From assembly GCF_012027635.1 (NCBI RefSeq), contig NZ_SNUS01000001.1, forward strand, positions 1,054,001 to 1,118,000: DNA of 64,000 nucleotides, read 5' to 3'. The notes beneath the pieces were generated by a model, which was given only the letters and a program-made list of their open reading frames with translations, did no database searches and was not told the DNA's origin. A program made the translations under genes and the position numbers. Shown one piece after another: positions 54,491-63,183 of this stretch. This stretch comes from Thermococcus sp. 21S9. Lineage in GTDB: Archaea; Methanobacteriota_B; Thermococci; Thermococcales; Thermococcaceae. Within the stretch, counting starts at the first letter, position 1. Every line of letters starts with the position of its first letter.

Positions 54491-56116
54491 ATGAGGTTCA
54501 GGCCGAGCTACCTACTCATAGCCTTCCCGCTGGCCTTCCTGCTCCTCTTCTTCTACCTGCCTATGGTGCATATTCTAAAGCTGGGTCTCTGGGATAACGG
54601 CCCGACGCCCAAGTTCCTCTCGGCAGTCCTCGGCAACTCCTACCACCGCTGGGTTATACGCTTTACAATCGGCCAGGCGCTCGCCTCGACCGTCCTTACG
54701 CTCATTATTGGCCTCCCCGGGGCGTACATCTTTGCCAAGTACGACTTTCCGGGCAAGAGGGTAATCAGGGCTATTCTGACAGTCCCCTTCGTAATGCCTG
54801 GTATAATGGTCGCCCTCGGCTTCATCCTCCTCTTCGGAAAGGACGGCTTCATAGCCCACCTCCTCGGACGCGACCCGGGGATAATCTACACGTGGAAGGC
54901 CATACTCCTCGCCCACGCCTTCTACAACTTCCCGATAGTGGTTAGAATGGTCTCGTCGCTCTGGCAACGCGTTAATCCCCACTACGAGGAGATGGCCAAA
55001 ACGCTCGGTGCGCGGGGCTTCAGGCTTTTCTGGAAGGTGACCCTGCCCCTAATTTCGCCCGCAATCTTTGCCTCGGCGATGCTCACCTTTGTCTTCTGCT
55101 TCCTGAGCTTCTCAATCCCTCTAATCCTCGGTGGCTACCGCTACGTGACCATGGAGGTGGACATCTTCTCGACCGTCATGACCCTTCTTGACTTCCGGAC
55201 CGGCTCCGCTCTGGCTGTGATTCAGATAACCCTGAGTGCCATCTTCATGTACCTCTACCTCCGCTCCCTTGAGGCGTACTCTAAGAGGGAGGAGCAGAGG
55301 GTTCTTCAAAGACCCCAGAAGCTCGGGCCGAGGGATTTTCTCAGTATCAGGGGGCTGGGTGTGGTCCTGTATTCGGTTCTCGTGTTCGTCTTCATCGTTG
55401 CCCCACTGCTGGCGATAGTTTACGACTCCCTTCTCTTCAACGGTCACCTCAGCCTTGAGAACTACCGCAGGGTCTTCTCGCCGGAGTACAACCCGATGTT
55501 CGGCGTCTCGACCCTCGGTGCGATAAAGAACTCCCTCCTCTTCGGTTTCACGACCGTTGTAATCTCGATTCTCGTCGCGCTCCCGCTCGCTTACCTGCTG
55601 AACCGTTGGGACTTCCGGGGAAAGCGCGTTCTCGACGTTCTCGTCATGCTACCCCTTGCGAGTTCCCCAGTAACGGTCGCGCTCGGATACATAATGGTCT
55701 TCCAGTCAACGCCCCTCTACTACACCTTCTGGATTGTGGCTATAGCCCACTCCGTCATAGCCTACCCCTTCGTCTTCCGCTCCCTCTCAACCGGACTGGC
55801 CAAGATAAAGCGGAACCTGCGCGAGGCCGCCTTGACGCTCGGAGCCAACGAGTGGAAGGCATTCCTGAAGGTGGAACTGCCACTGGCCCTTGGAAGCCTC
55901 ATCGTTGGGGCAATCTTCGCCTTCGCGATGAGTATAGCCGAGCTGGGAGCGACCTACATGCTCGCCCCGCCGGAGTACACCACGATGAGCCTCGCCGTTT
56001 ACAAGTTTCTTGGTGCGAGGCACTTTGGAAGCGCTTCTGCCCTCTCGGCCATCCTGATGGTGGTGTCTGCAGTAGGATTCCTAATAATAGAAAAGGTCGG
56101 TGAGGAGGTATGGTGA
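54491..56116 (+). CDS. ABC transporter permease, two fused permease domains
   Basis: The 541-residue protein holds two BPD permease halves (about residues 1-270 and 290-541), each with about six helices and an EAA loop: EEMAKTLGARGFRLFWKVTLP and REAALTLGANEWKAFLKVELP. This is the ThiP/FbpB layout used for thiamine, Fe(III), phosphonate or putrescine-type solutes. It overlaps the ATPase gene by 7 bp. No substrate-binding protein gene is adjacent, so the substrate cannot be told. Leaderless start as above. Confidence 0.93.
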   Translation: MRFRPSYLLIAFPLAFLLLFFYLPMVHILKLGLWDNGPTPKFLSAVLGNSYHRWVIRFTIGQALASTVLTLIIGLPGAYIFAKYDFPGKRVIRAILTVPFVMPGIMVALGFILLFGKDGFIAHLLGRDPGIIYTWKAILLAHAFYNFPIVVRMVSSLWQRVNPHYEEMAKTLGARGFRLFWKVTLPLISPAIFASAMLTFVFCFLSFSIPLILGGYRYVTMEVDIFSTVMTLLDFRTGSALAVIQITLSAIFMYLYLRSLEAYSKREEQRVLQRPQKLGPRDFLSIRGLGVVLYSVLVFVFIVAPLLAIVYDSLLFNGHLSLENYRRVFSPEYNPMFGVSTLGAIKNSLLFGFTTVVISILVALPLAYLLNRWDFRGKRVLDVLVMLPLASSPVTVALGYIMVFQSTPLYYTFWIVAIAHSVIAYPFVFRSLSTGLAKIKRNLREAALTLGANEWKAFLKVELPLALGSLIVGAIFAFAMSIAELGATYMLAPPEYTTMSLAVYKFLGARHFGSASALSAILMVVSAVGFLIIEKVGEEVW

Positions 56117-57114
56117 GTATTGAGCTCAGGAACGTAAGCAAGCGCTGGGACGGCTTTGAGCTTCGCGTTGACCTCTCGGTGAAGGACGGCGAGTTCCTGA
56201 CGTTGCTCGGCCCGAGTGGCTGTGGAAAAACGACGACGCTGAGGATTATAGCGGGCCTTGAAAAGCCTGACTCAGGGAGGGTTTTCTTTGGCGGTACCGA
56301 CGTTACGGACCTTGAGCCCAACGAGAGGAACATCGGCATAGTCTTTCAGGACTACGCGCTCTTTCCCCACATGACGGTCTTCAAGAACATCGCCTTCGGT
56401 CTGGAGATGAGGAGGCTCTCGAAGGGGGAGATAGAGAGGCGGGTTCGATGGGCCCTCGAACTCGTCGGGCTGGAGGGCCTTGAAAACCGCTATCCGGAGC
56501 AGTTGAGTGGCGGACAGCAACAGCGCGTTGCCCTCGCGAGGGCTCTTGTCATTGAGCCGGAAGTCCTGCTCCTGGACGAGCCCCTCAGCAACCTCGACGC
56601 GAAGATAAGGGAGCGCCTCCGCTCCGAGATAAGGCGGATTCAGCGCGAGCTCGGGATAACGACGGTCTACGTCACCCACGACCAGGAGGAAGCGATGGCT
56701 ATAAGCGACAGGATTGCCGTCATGAACGTCGGAAGAATCGAACAGGTGGGAGAGCCACTCGAGCTCTACTACCGGCCGAGGACGGAGTTCGTGGCGCGGT
56801 TCCTCGGGACGAGCAACATCCTTGAGCTTGAGGCCGAGAACGGCGTGGCGAGGCTTGGAAACCTTGAGTTCCCGGTTGGTGCTGATGGAAATGTTAAGGT
56901 GTTCTTCAGGCCTGAAAGTGTTTTGATAACTGAAGGTGAAGATGCCACTGTTACAGGTTACGAGCTCCTCCCTGGGAGGATGAGGCTTTATCTGGACGTC
57001 GAGGGTCATACAATCATAGCGGAGCGTCCCCTGCCGGATTTGCCCTTTGAGCCAAACCGCGTTCCTCCGCGGGTGGGCATCTTAGTAAGGTCTTTCTCCC
57101 TCCTCAGTTTATAA
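56110..57114 (+). CDS. ABC transporter ATP-binding protein
   Basis: The 334-residue ATPase has Walker A GPSGCGKTTT, Q-loop in GIVFQDYALFPHM, signature LSGGQQQRVALARAL, Walker B VLLLDEPLSNLDAKI and switch His in VYVTHDQEEAMA. A C-terminal regulatory TOBE-like domain follows (about residues 240-334). It energises the fused permease encoded just before it (7-bp overlap; ATG behind GGTGAGGAGGT). Confidence 0.96.
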   Translation: MVSIELRNVSKRWDGFELRVDLSVKDGEFLTLLGPSGCGKTTTLRIIAGLEKPDSGRVFFGGTDVTDLEPNERNIGIVFQDYALFPHMTVFKNIAFGLEMRRLSKGEIERRVRWALELVGLEGLENRYPEQLSGGQQQRVALARALVIEPEVLLLDEPLSNLDAKIRERLRSEIRRIQRELGITTVYVTHDQEEAMAISDRIAVMNVGRIEQVGEPLELYYRPRTEFVARFLGTSNILELEAENGVARLGNLEFPVGADGNVKVFFRPESVLITEGEDATVTGYELLPGRMRLYLDVEGHTIIAERPLPDLPFEPNRVPPRVGILVRSFSLLSL

Positions 57115-57134
57115 CAGATTTATGTCAAAAAAAG

Positions 57135-57143
57135 TTTTATAAG
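57135..57143 (+). promoter_or_regulatory. TATA box of the NCS2 permease gene
   Basis: TTTTATAAG about 50 bp before ATG 57188, placing transcription near 57165. This makes the first in-frame ATG (57164) fall at the transcript end and favours ATG 57188 with its GGGGGGA site. Confidence 0.5.
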
Positions 57144-57187
57144 CTCATTCTATCGCCGTTTTTATGTCAACATCTGGGGGGACGCTC

Positions 57188-58561
57188 ATGGAGTGGTTTG
57201 AGAGGTACTTCGAGTTTGACAGGTATGGAACCAATATGAAAACCGAAGTTCTCGCTGGAATAACGACGTTCCTCACGATGGCGTACATCCTCTTTGTCAA
57301 TCCGCAGATACTCAGCGCTGCGATGGGAAAGGATGCCTTTGACTCCCTCGTCGCCGTAACTGCGCTCTCTGCAGGACTCACGACGATTCTCATGGGTATC
57401 TATGCCAAGAAGCCCTTCGCCCTCGCGCCGGGAATGGGTCTCAACGCCTACTTCGCGTACACTGTCGCGCCTAAGTACGGCTGGAAGGTCGCCCTTGCGG
57501 CGGTCTTTGTCGAGGGCCTAATCTTCATCGCGCTCACCCTCACCAAGGTCAGGAGCGCGGTAATCCACGCGATTCCAAGGAGCCAGAAGTATGCCATCGG
57601 TGCTGGAATTGGTCTGTTCCTGACGCTTATTGGCCTGAACGACGTTGGCCTGCTCTCCGCGCAGGTTGAGGGTGCCAAGGATGCCGTCATCCCGCTTGGC
57701 AAGACTGTTCTCCTGAGTGGAACCCTTAAGTTCACCGGCCTGAACACATCGGTTCTGACCTCAAAGCACGTTCTCCTCTTCGTCTTCGGACTCCTCCTCA
57801 CAGGTGTTCTGATTTCCATGCGCATCAAGGGGGCCCTGCTCATATCAATCCTCACGACGAGCTTCCTTGGTTGGATTACCGGAGCGGCGCCGTGGCCACA
57901 CAAGCTGTTCTCGACGCCGACTATAAGCTACACCTTCATGAAGATGGACCTTCACGGTCTCATAAGCGCCGGAGCCCTTGGAGTCGTCTTCGCGTTCTTC
58001 ATGGTTGACTTCTTTGACACCCTTGGAACCGTTACCGGCCTGAGCGCCAAGGCTGGCTTCCTCACTAAGGACGGCAAGGTTCCCGATGCGGAGAAGGTTC
58101 TCCTCACCGATGCAATTGGAACGACCCTCGGTGCCGTCCTTGGAACATCAACAGTCACCACTTACATTGAGAGTGCAGCGGGAATCGAAGAGGGCGGAAG
58201 GACGGGAATGACGGCCCTCGTTACCGGCCTGCTTTTCCTCGCGATAGGCCTCTTCATAGCTCCCCTCGCCGGCGCGATACCTTCCTTCGCAACCGCTCCC
58301 GCGCTCGTCATAGTCGGTTACTACATGCTCAGTGCCCTAAAGGAGGTCGACTTCAGCGACCACACCGAGGCCCTGCCGGCGTTCCTTGTGCTCGTCACGA
58401 TACCGTACACCTACTCAATAGCGGACGGAATAGGAGTGGGCTTCATAAGCTACACAGTCCTCAAGGTCTTCAGTGGTCGCTGGAGGGAAGTTCATCCGCT
58501 CATGTACGTCCTGGCCGGTGTCTTTATAGCCTACTTTGCCTACCTTGGAGGTCTCTTCTGA
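57188..58561 (+). CDS. NCS2 family nucleobase permease (adenine/hypoxanthine type)
   Basis: The 457-residue protein belongs to the AzgA-like branch of NCS2: N-terminus EWFERYFEFDRYGTNMKTEVLAGITTFLTMAYILF, LAPGMGLNAYFAYTV, VDFFDTLGTVTGLSAKAGFL, and STVTTYIESAAGIEEGGRTG are the family signatures. It imports purine bases with H+ or Na+. ATG 57188 was preferred over 57164 because of the GGGGGGACG binding site and the usual family N-terminus. Confidence 0.93.
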   Translation: MEWFERYFEFDRYGTNMKTEVLAGITTFLTMAYILFVNPQILSAAMGKDAFDSLVAVTALSAGLTTILMGIYAKKPFALAPGMGLNAYFAYTVAPKYGWKVALAAVFVEGLIFIALTLTKVRSAVIHAIPRSQKYAIGAGIGLFLTLIGLNDVGLLSAQVEGAKDAVIPLGKTVLLSGTLKFTGLNTSVLTSKHVLLFVFGLLLTGVLISMRIKGALLISILTTSFLGWITGAAPWPHKLFSTPTISYTFMKMDLHGLISAGALGVVFAFFMVDFFDTLGTVTGLSAKAGFLTKDGKVPDAEKVLLTDAIGTTLGAVLGTSTVTTYIESAAGIEEGGRTGMTALVTGLLFLAIGLFIAPLAGAIPSFATAPALVIVGYYMLSALKEVDFSDHTEALPAFLVLVTIPYTYSIADGIGVGFISYTVLKVFSGRWREVHPLMYVLAGVFIAYFAYLGGLF

Positions 58562-58630
58562 ATTCTTCCATTTTGAACTTTCTATTCTTCAAAAGAAACG
58601 CTGGAACAAGAAGACGGAAGCAGAAAAGAA

Positions 58631-59053
58631 TCATTCCTCCAGTTTCTCCTTGAGGAACTGCTTGAGAACGTACGGACACTGCTCTTGAATGAACTTCGCG
58701 AACTCTTTCATTCTCTTGACCGTAATCTCGCTGACGTAGTGCTCGAACTGGCAGGCGTCGTGCTCAGCTATCTCGGGCGGAATTCCGAGAATGTCAACGA
58801 AGAACTTCGTGAGGAAGACGTGCTTCGAGTAGGTCTCCTCCGCTATTCTCTTGCCCTCCTCCGTTAGAAGAATCCTGTCGTACTTCTCGTACTCAACGAG
58901 ACCCTTTTCGGCGAGCTTTTTGAGGGCGTCAACGACGCTCGGCGGTTTGACGTTCATTATCTTGGCTATGTCCTTAACCCTGATTACACCCTTATTCTTG
59001 TGAAGGATGTACATAGCCTCCAGGTACTCCTCCTCCCTCTTGCTGACCTGCAC
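58631..59053 (-). CDS. DtxR/MntR-family metal-dependent regulator
   Basis: The 140-residue protein has an N-terminal winged helix (KREEEYLEAMYILHKNKGVIRVKDIAKIMNVKPPSVVDALKKLAEKGLV) and a dimerisation/metal domain with candidate ligands E-x2-YSKH (near 80), E-x2-A-E-H-D-A-C-Q-FEHYVS (near 100). This is the DtxR/MntR class that senses Mn or Fe. GTG 59053 was chosen because GGTGA lies 5 nt upstream; GTG 59062 overlaps that site. A CTTAAAGG TATA-like box is near 59083-59090. It is divergent from dph5 and no metal transporter is adjacent. Confidence 0.9.
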   Translation of the reverse strand: MQVSKREEEYLEAMYILHKNKGVIRVKDIAKIMNVKPPSVVDALKKLAEKGLVEYEKYDRILLTEEGKRIAEETYSKHVFLTKFFVDILGIPPEIAEHDACQFEHYVSEITVKRMKEFAKFIQEQCPYVLKQFLKEKLEE

Positions 59054-59094
59054 GGCCCTCACCGGGTTAGGTTCGCCAAAAACCTTTAAGTAGT

Positions 59095-59123
59095 TTTCCC
59101 AAAACTTAAAAGTTTTAGGGAAA
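59095..59123. promoter_or_regulatory. Long inverted repeat over the dph5 promoter
   Basis: TTTCCCAAAACTT, spacer AA, AAGTTTTAGGGAAA: 13-bp arms with one extra A at 59117. It covers the TATA-like CTTAAAAG of dph5 and lies about 45 bp before the DtxR-like gene start on the other strand, in the region both promoters share. A dyad of this size and position is typical of an operator; the adjacent DtxR-like regulator is the natural candidate binder. Confidence 0.6.
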
Positions 59124-59142
59124 TCCGGTATCGGTGGTGAGA

Positions 59143-59937
59143 ATGGCGCTCTACTTCATAGGGCTCGGACTCTACGATGAGAAGGACATAACGCTCAAGG
59201 GCCTCGAAACGGCCAGGAAGTGTGAGAAGGTCTTCGCGGAGTTCTACACATCGCTCCTCGCGGGAACGACGATAGACAAAGTGGAAGAACTCATAGGCAA
59301 GCCAATAGTCAGGCTGAGCAGGGAGGACGTTGAGCTCAACTTCGAGAAAATCGTCCTTCCGGAGGCGAAGGAGAAGGACGTGGCGTTTCTCACCGCCGGA
59401 GACCCGATGGTGGCGACGACCCACTCCGACCTGAGAATCCGGGCGAAGAAGGCCGGTGTTGAGAGCTACGTGATTCACGCCCCGAGCATCTACTCCGCGG
59501 TGGCCGTAACCGGGCTTCAAATTTACAAGTTCGGAAAGAGCGCGACCGTTGCCTATCCGGAGAAGAACTGGTTCCCAACGAGCCACTACGACGTAATCAG
59601 GGAGAACCGGGAACGCGGTCTTCACACGCTTCTCTTCCTCGACATAAAGGCCGAGCGGAACCGCTACATGACCGCCAACGAGGCGATGGAGATACTCCTT
59701 CAGGTAGAGGAGATGAAGAGGGAAGGCGTTTTCACGCCCGAAACCCTCGTCGTGGTTCTGGCAAGGGCCGGCTCGCTGAACCCGAGGATAAGGGCAGGCT
59801 ACGTCAAGGATATGATTAACGAGGACTTTGGAAGGCAACCCCACGTTCTCATAGTTCCGGGAAGGCTCCACATCGTCGAGGCGGAGTACTTGGTCGAGTT
59901 CGCGGGTGCGCCCGAGGAGATTTTGAAGGAGGTTTAG
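59143..59937 (+). CDS. dph5: Diphthine synthase
   Basis: The 264-residue protein is the archaeal Dph5 methyltransferase: MALYFIGLGLYDEKDITLKGL opens it, LTAGDPMVATTHSDLR and IHAPSIYSAVAVTGLQIYKFG form the SAM pocket, and YPEKNWFPTSHYDVI is distinctive. It methylates the modified histidine of elongation factor aEF2 in diphthamide synthesis. ATG 59143 follows GGTGGTGAGA. It is the last protein gene before tRNA-Val. Confidence 0.96.
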   Translation: MALYFIGLGLYDEKDITLKGLETARKCEKVFAEFYTSLLAGTTIDKVEELIGKPIVRLSREDVELNFEKIVLPEAKEKDVAFLTAGDPMVATTHSDLRIRAKKAGVESYVIHAPSIYSAVAVTGLQIYKFGKSATVAYPEKNWFPTSHYDVIRENRERGLHTLLFLDIKAERNRYMTANEAMEILLQVEEMKREGVFTPETLVVVLARAGSLNPRIRAGYVKDMINEDFGRQPHVLIVPGRLHIVEAEYLVEFAGAPEEILKEV

Positions 59938-59943
59938 CGAAAG

Positions 59944-59953
59944 CTTTATATTT
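59944..59953 (+). promoter_or_regulatory. TATA box of tRNA-Val
   Basis: CTTTATATTT centred about 28 bp before the 5' end of the tRNA, the usual distance to the transcription start in Thermococcales tRNA genes. Confidence 0.65.
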
Positions 59954-59977
59954 TTGCCCGCTCTCCATACTCCGGGC

Positions 59978-60055
59978 GGGCCCGTGGTCTAGTCTGGTTA
60001 TGACGCCGCCCTCACGAGGCGGAGGTCCGGGGTTCGAAGCCCCGCGGGCCCACCA
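59978..60055 (+). tRNA. tRNA-Val (anticodon CAC)
   Basis: Acceptor stem GGGCCCG pairs with CGGGCCC near the 3' end; anticodon stem CCGCC/GGCGG holds the loop CTCACGA with anticodon CAC (decodes GUG); the T arm is CGGGG-TTCGAAG-CCCCG. Discriminator A and an encoded CCA follow. No intron is seen in the loop. It lies just after dph5 on the same strand and has its own TATA box. Confidence 0.96.
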
Positions 60056-60269
60056 GTACAGCCCTTTCTGACGAAAGCGCTGGCGGAAGAGTGAGTGCAT
60101 GTTCTAAGATTTAACAATTGTAAAGTGGAGTTTCTTATTAACTTGCCCTTTGTTGAGTGTTTCACTCTCCAAACGGCGTCCTTCGGACGCCAAAAATAAG
60201 TTGAAACTAATACTCAAGGCATCTTTGAAGTTAAACTCGTTTTAAAATCGCGCCTTAATTAGTGCACAA

Positions 60270-60495
60270 CTGTCTTTTTGCCCGTTGGCGAGATAGGGCA
60301 CTTCTTTGGTCAAGCTTTCTTAAAGCTTGTTCGCCTGCGCGAAGTTTGGGGGTGTGGGGGCGCTAGCCCCCCGGAGGTTTGGAAGAAAACGGGGGTTATG
60401 GGGCGAAGCCCCCTCCGGGGGTTTGAGAGTACAGAGAGATAAGGGGGCAGAGCCCCCTTGTCTTTCGTTTGCAAAAAATTTTCATACTCTCAAAC
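60270..60495 (+). ncRNA. Candidate structured non-coding RNA (tentative)
   Basis: From a possible TATA element at 60240-60247, transcription would start near 60270 and pass through stem-loops at 60311-60329, 60330-60343, 60356-60371, 60368-60421 and 60421-60495, ending in an A/T-rich stretch (60472-60482). The third and fourth stems share bases 60368-60371 and cannot form together; the last two stems share base 60421. Such a chain of GC-rich stems is unusual for spacer DNA. The strand could also be the reverse one, since all arms are symmetric. No known RNA family was recognised. Confidence 0.25.
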
Positions 60496-60523
60496 ACGAA
60501 AAAGGGTTGCAGGGTTCGAAAGT

Positions 60524-60533
60524 CTTTTAAATA
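60524..60533 (+). promoter_or_regulatory. TATA box of the L3 ribosomal protein operon
   Basis: CTTTTAAATA with a purine-rich element in front (GGTTCGAAAG) lies about 60 bp before ATG 60590, giving a leader of about 33 nt that includes GGGAGGACAG. This is the only strong promoter before the SPOUT-L3-L4-L23-L2 genes. Confidence 0.65.
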
Positions 60534-60589
60534 GTCTCCATAAGCTCCCTTCAGCGCGTTGGGGTTAGGGAGGACAGTGGGGGCGAAAT

Positions 60590-61357
60590 ATGGCCTGGCA
60601 CGTCTTCATTCCCGATTCCCTCCTTGAGGAAACCGACGACCCAAAAATCCGGACGTACAAGGTTGGGCAGGTTGCGAGGGCCTGCGCAATCTTCGGCGTC
60701 GAGCACATCTGGATTTACAGGGCAGGCGGAAGGGACGGGAAGTTCATAAAAACGGTCCTTGAGTACATGGAGACCCCGCAGTACCTCAGGAAGAGGCTGT
60801 TTCCCCTGATGCCCGAGCTCAAGTACGTGGGCGTCGTCCCCCCGCTCAGGACGCCACATCACAAGCTCAAGGGAAAACCAAGGGTCGGGGAAATCCGCGA
60901 GGGCTACGCCTTCCGGAAGGGAAGGAGAATCTACGCGGACATTGGACTCGACGAGCTGGCAATCGTTGAGGGAAACGTCGAAGGCAGGGCAACGTTCAGA
61001 ATCGTGTCAACGAGACCCCTCAAGGTCGTTCCGGCGAAGCCAACTGAATACTGGGGGTACAAAGTCCACCTGAGTGGGAAGCCCCTGGCGAAAACACTTA
61101 AAAAGGCTCACCTGGATTTGGCAATCGCGACCTCGAGGAAGGGTCGCGACGTGAGAAAGGTCAACCTTCCCCCGCTCGAAGGGGAGGTTGGTATCGCCTT
61201 TGGCTCGCCGAGGAAGGGCGTTATGGAGCTCCTCGGCGGAGAGTACGAGTTCGACTTCGTGCTCAACACGATTCCAAATCAGAAAACTAAAACCGTCCGC
61301 ACCGAGGAGGCGCTCCTCGCCACGCTGGCGATATTCAATCTCATGAGGAGGGATTGA
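60590..61357 (+). CDS. SPOUT-type RNA methyltransferase (DUF171 family)
   Basis: The 255-residue protein has the SPOUT family outline of the archaeal/eukaryotic DUF171 group: [36 protein letters not shown] at the start, an inserted OB-like domain ([21 protein letters not shown]), and the trefoil knot end with [18 protein letters not shown] and [26 protein letters not shown]. It likely methylates rRNA. It heads the ribosomal protein operon with 1 bp between its stop and rpl3, a conserved euryarchaeal order. Confidence 0.9.
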   Translation: MAWHVFIPDSLLEETDDPKIRTYKVGQVARACAIFGVEHIWIYRAGGRDGKFIKTVLEYMETPQYLRKRLFPLMPELKYVGVVPPLRTPHHKLKGKPRVGEIREGYAFRKGRRIYADIGLDELAIVEGNVEGRATFRIVSTRPLKVVPAKPTEYWGYKVHLSGKPLAKTLKKAHLDLAIATSRKGRDVRKVNLPPLEGEVGIAFGSPRKGVMELLGGEYEFDFVLNTIPNQKTKTVRTEEALLATLAIFNLMRRD

Positions 61358-61358
61358 G

Positions 61359-62399
61359 ATGGGAAAGGTTCACAGACCAAGGAGAGGTTCACTCGCCTTC
61401 AGCCCAAGGAAAAGGGCTAGGAGTGTAGTCCCGAGAATCAAGAAGTGGCCAAAGGACAGTGAGGTCAGGATGCTGGGCTTTGCTGGCTACAAGGCCGGAA
61501 TGACCCACATCCTCATGATAGACGACAGCCCCGGGCTCACCAAGGGCAAGGAGATATTCGTGCCCGTGACCATAGTTGAGGTTCCGCCTCTCTTCGTCTA
61601 CGGAATCAGGGCCTACAAGCAGGGCTACCTTGGCCTTGAGACCGCCACCGAAGTTTGGTTCCACGAGCTCAACGACAACGTCAAGAGGCGTATAAAGACC
61701 CTGCCGAAGAACTACGACGAGGAGGCCTTCAAGGCCAAGCTCGGTCAGCTTGAGGACCTCGTCAACGACGGCGAGATTGTCGACGTCAGGCTTCTCGTCC
61801 ACACCCAGCCCTGGCTCATCAAGCTCAAGAAGAAGCCCGAGGTTATGGAGTACGCCATCGGTGGCGACGACGTTAAGGCCAAGTTCGACTACGCCAAGGA
61901 GAAGATAGGCAAGGAGCTCCGCGCGAGCGAGGTTCTCCACGAGGGTGAGCTCCTCGACGTCATAGCGGTCACCAAGGGTAAGGGTACCCAGGGCCCGGTC
62001 AAGCGCTGGGGAGTCAAGGTCCAGTTCCACAAGGCCCAGAGGGCCGGAAAGGGCAGGCACATCGGTAACCTCGGTCCCTGGCACCCCGCTCGCGTCATGT
62101 GGACCGTTCCGCAGGCCGGTCAGATGGGCTTCCACCACAGGACCGAGTTCAACAAGAGGCTCATAGCGATAGGCGAGAACGGAAAGCTCGTGCTCAACGG
62201 CAACGAGATTGAGATAACCCCGAAGGGTGGCTTCCCGCACTACGGAATCGTCAGGAGCGACTTCCTTATGATTGAGGGTAGCGTTCCGGGTTCCTTCAAG
62301 AGGATAATCCGCGTTAGGCCTGCTATAAGGCCACCCAAGAAGAAGCCACCCGTTGAGAGGCCCCAGATAACCTACGTCAGTAGGGAGTCCAAGCAGTGA
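61359..62399 (+). CDS. rpl3: Ribosomal protein L3 (uL3)
   Basis: The 346-residue protein has the archaeal L3 N-terminus ([22 protein letters not shown]) and the core stretch that reaches the peptidyl transferase centre ([41 protein letters not shown]). Longer than bacterial L3, as in other archaea. It is the second gene of the operon and is followed by rpl4 after 10 bp. Confidence 0.98.
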   Translation: MGKVHRPRRGSLAFSPRKRARSVVPRIKKWPKDSEVRMLGFAGYKAGMTHILMIDDSPGLTKGKEIFVPVTIVEVPPLFVYGIRAYKQGYLGLETATEVWFHELNDNVKRRIKTLPKNYDEEAFKAKLGQLEDLVNDGEIVDVRLLVHTQPWLIKLKKKPEVMEYAIGGDDVKAKFDYAKEKIGKELRASEVLHEGELLDVIAVTKGKGTQGPVKRWGVKVQFHKAQRAGKGRHIGNLGPWHPARVMWTVPQAGQMGFHHRTEFNKRLIAIGENGKLVLNGNEIEITPKGGFPHYGIVRSDFLMIEGSVPGSFKRIIRVRPAIRPPKKKPPVERPQITYVSRESKQ

Positions 62400-62409
62400 G
62401 GTGAGATAA

Positions 62410-63177
62410 ATGAAGGTTAAGGTCTTCAACCTCGAAGGCGAGCCCGTTGAGGAGATAGAGCTCCCCAAGGTGTTCAGCACTCCCTTCAGGCCCGACCTCA
62501 TCAGGAGAGCTGTCATCGCTTCCTGGACCCACAGGATACAGCCCCAGGGAAGGGACCCGCAGGCGGGTAAGAGAAGGGTCACTGAGAACATCGGTAAGGG
62601 CCACGGAATGGCGAGGGTTGAGAGGATAAAGACCCCGCCGAGGTTCGCGGCATTCGTTCCGTTCGCTCGCGGTGGAAGGAGAACCCATCCGCCGAAGGTC
62701 GAGAAGATAATCTGGGAGGACATCAACAAGAAGGAGCGCAGGTTGGCCATAATGAGCGCCATTGCCGCAACCGCCAACCCCGACCTCGTTAGGGCGAGGG
62801 GTCACGTGGTTGACAACGTTCCGGCCTTCCCGCTGGTCGTCGTTGACGACCTTGAGAAGGTCTTCAAGACCGCCCAGACCAGGGAGATATTCAAGAAGCT
62901 CGGCGTTTGGGACGACATCGAGAGGGCCAAGAGGAACACCAAGATAAGGGCCGGTAAGGGTAAGATGCGCGGAAGGCGCTACAAGAAGGCCAAGGGCCCG
63001 CTCATCGTCGTTGCCAAGAACGAGGGAATCGTCCAGGGAGCGAGGAACCACCCAGGTGTTGACGTCGTTACCGTTGACAACCTCGGCGTTGAGCTTCTCG
63101 CGCCCGGAACTCACCCCGGAAGGCTTACGGTCTGGACTAAGGGCGCTATAGAGAGGCTTAGGGAAATCTACGGGTGA
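62410..63177 (+). CDS. rpl4: Ribosomal protein L4 (uL4)
   Basis: The 255-residue protein has the archaeal L4 pattern: [22 protein letters not shown], the long loop rich in Arg and Gly ([20 protein letters not shown]) that enters the exit tunnel, and the C-terminal [25 protein letters not shown] 62410 follows GAGGTGAGATAA. Part of the L3 operon. Confidence 0.98.
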   Translation: MKVKVFNLEGEPVEEIELPKVFSTPFRPDLIRRAVIASWTHRIQPQGRDPQAGKRRVTENIGKGHGMARVERIKTPPRFAAFVPFARGGRRTHPPKVEKIIWEDINKKERRLAIMSAIAATANPDLVRARGHVVDNVPAFPLVVVDDLEKVFKTAQTREIFKKLGVWDDIERAKRNTKIRAGKGKMRGRRYKKAKGPLIVVAKNEGIVQGARNHPGVDVVTVDNLGVELLAPGTHPGRLTVWTKGAIERLREIYG

Positions 63178-63183
63178 TGAGAG

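Larger units (their letters stand above)
60056..60589 (+). other. Hairpin-rich gene-free region between tRNA-Val and the ribosomal operon
   Basis: No convincing protein gene lies in these 534 bp. At least eight perfect inverted repeats do: GAGTG/CACTC (60155-60167), GGCGTCC/GGACGCC (60175-60191), CAAGCTTT/AAAGCTTG (60311-60329), TTCGC/GCGAA (60330-60343), GGGGGC/GCCCCC (60356-60371), CCCCCGGAGG/CCTCCGGGGG (60368-60421) with GGGC-GAA-GCCC inside, and GTTTGAGAGTA/TACTCTCAAAC (60421-60495) with AAGGGGGC/GCCCCCTT inside. A TTTTAAAA element at 60240-60247 could start a transcript through the last six. The function is unknown; see findings. Confidence 0.6.

Noticed and set aside
57164-57187. Upstream ATG of the NCS2 permease
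   Set aside because: It coincides with the predicted transcription start, while ATG 57188 has a GGGGGGA site and the usual family N-terminus.
59978-60120. Integration site (att) of a mobile element at the tRNA-Val 3' end
   Set aside because: No repeat of the tRNA 3' end and no integrase gene was found downstream within the window.
60327-60530. Plus-strand open frame of 67 codons in the hairpin region
   Set aside because: It consists of the inverted-repeat GC tracts read as codons, has no ribosome binding site and crosses the promoter of the L3 operon.
60056-60589. CRISPR array
   Set aside because: The inverted repeats differ from one another in sequence and spacing; there is no regular direct repeat with unique spacers and no cas gene.
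61389-62777. Long minus-strand open frame (462 codons) opposite rpl3/rpl4
   Set aside because: It is a shadow of highly biased ribosomal protein codons; the plus strand encodes conserved L3 and L4.
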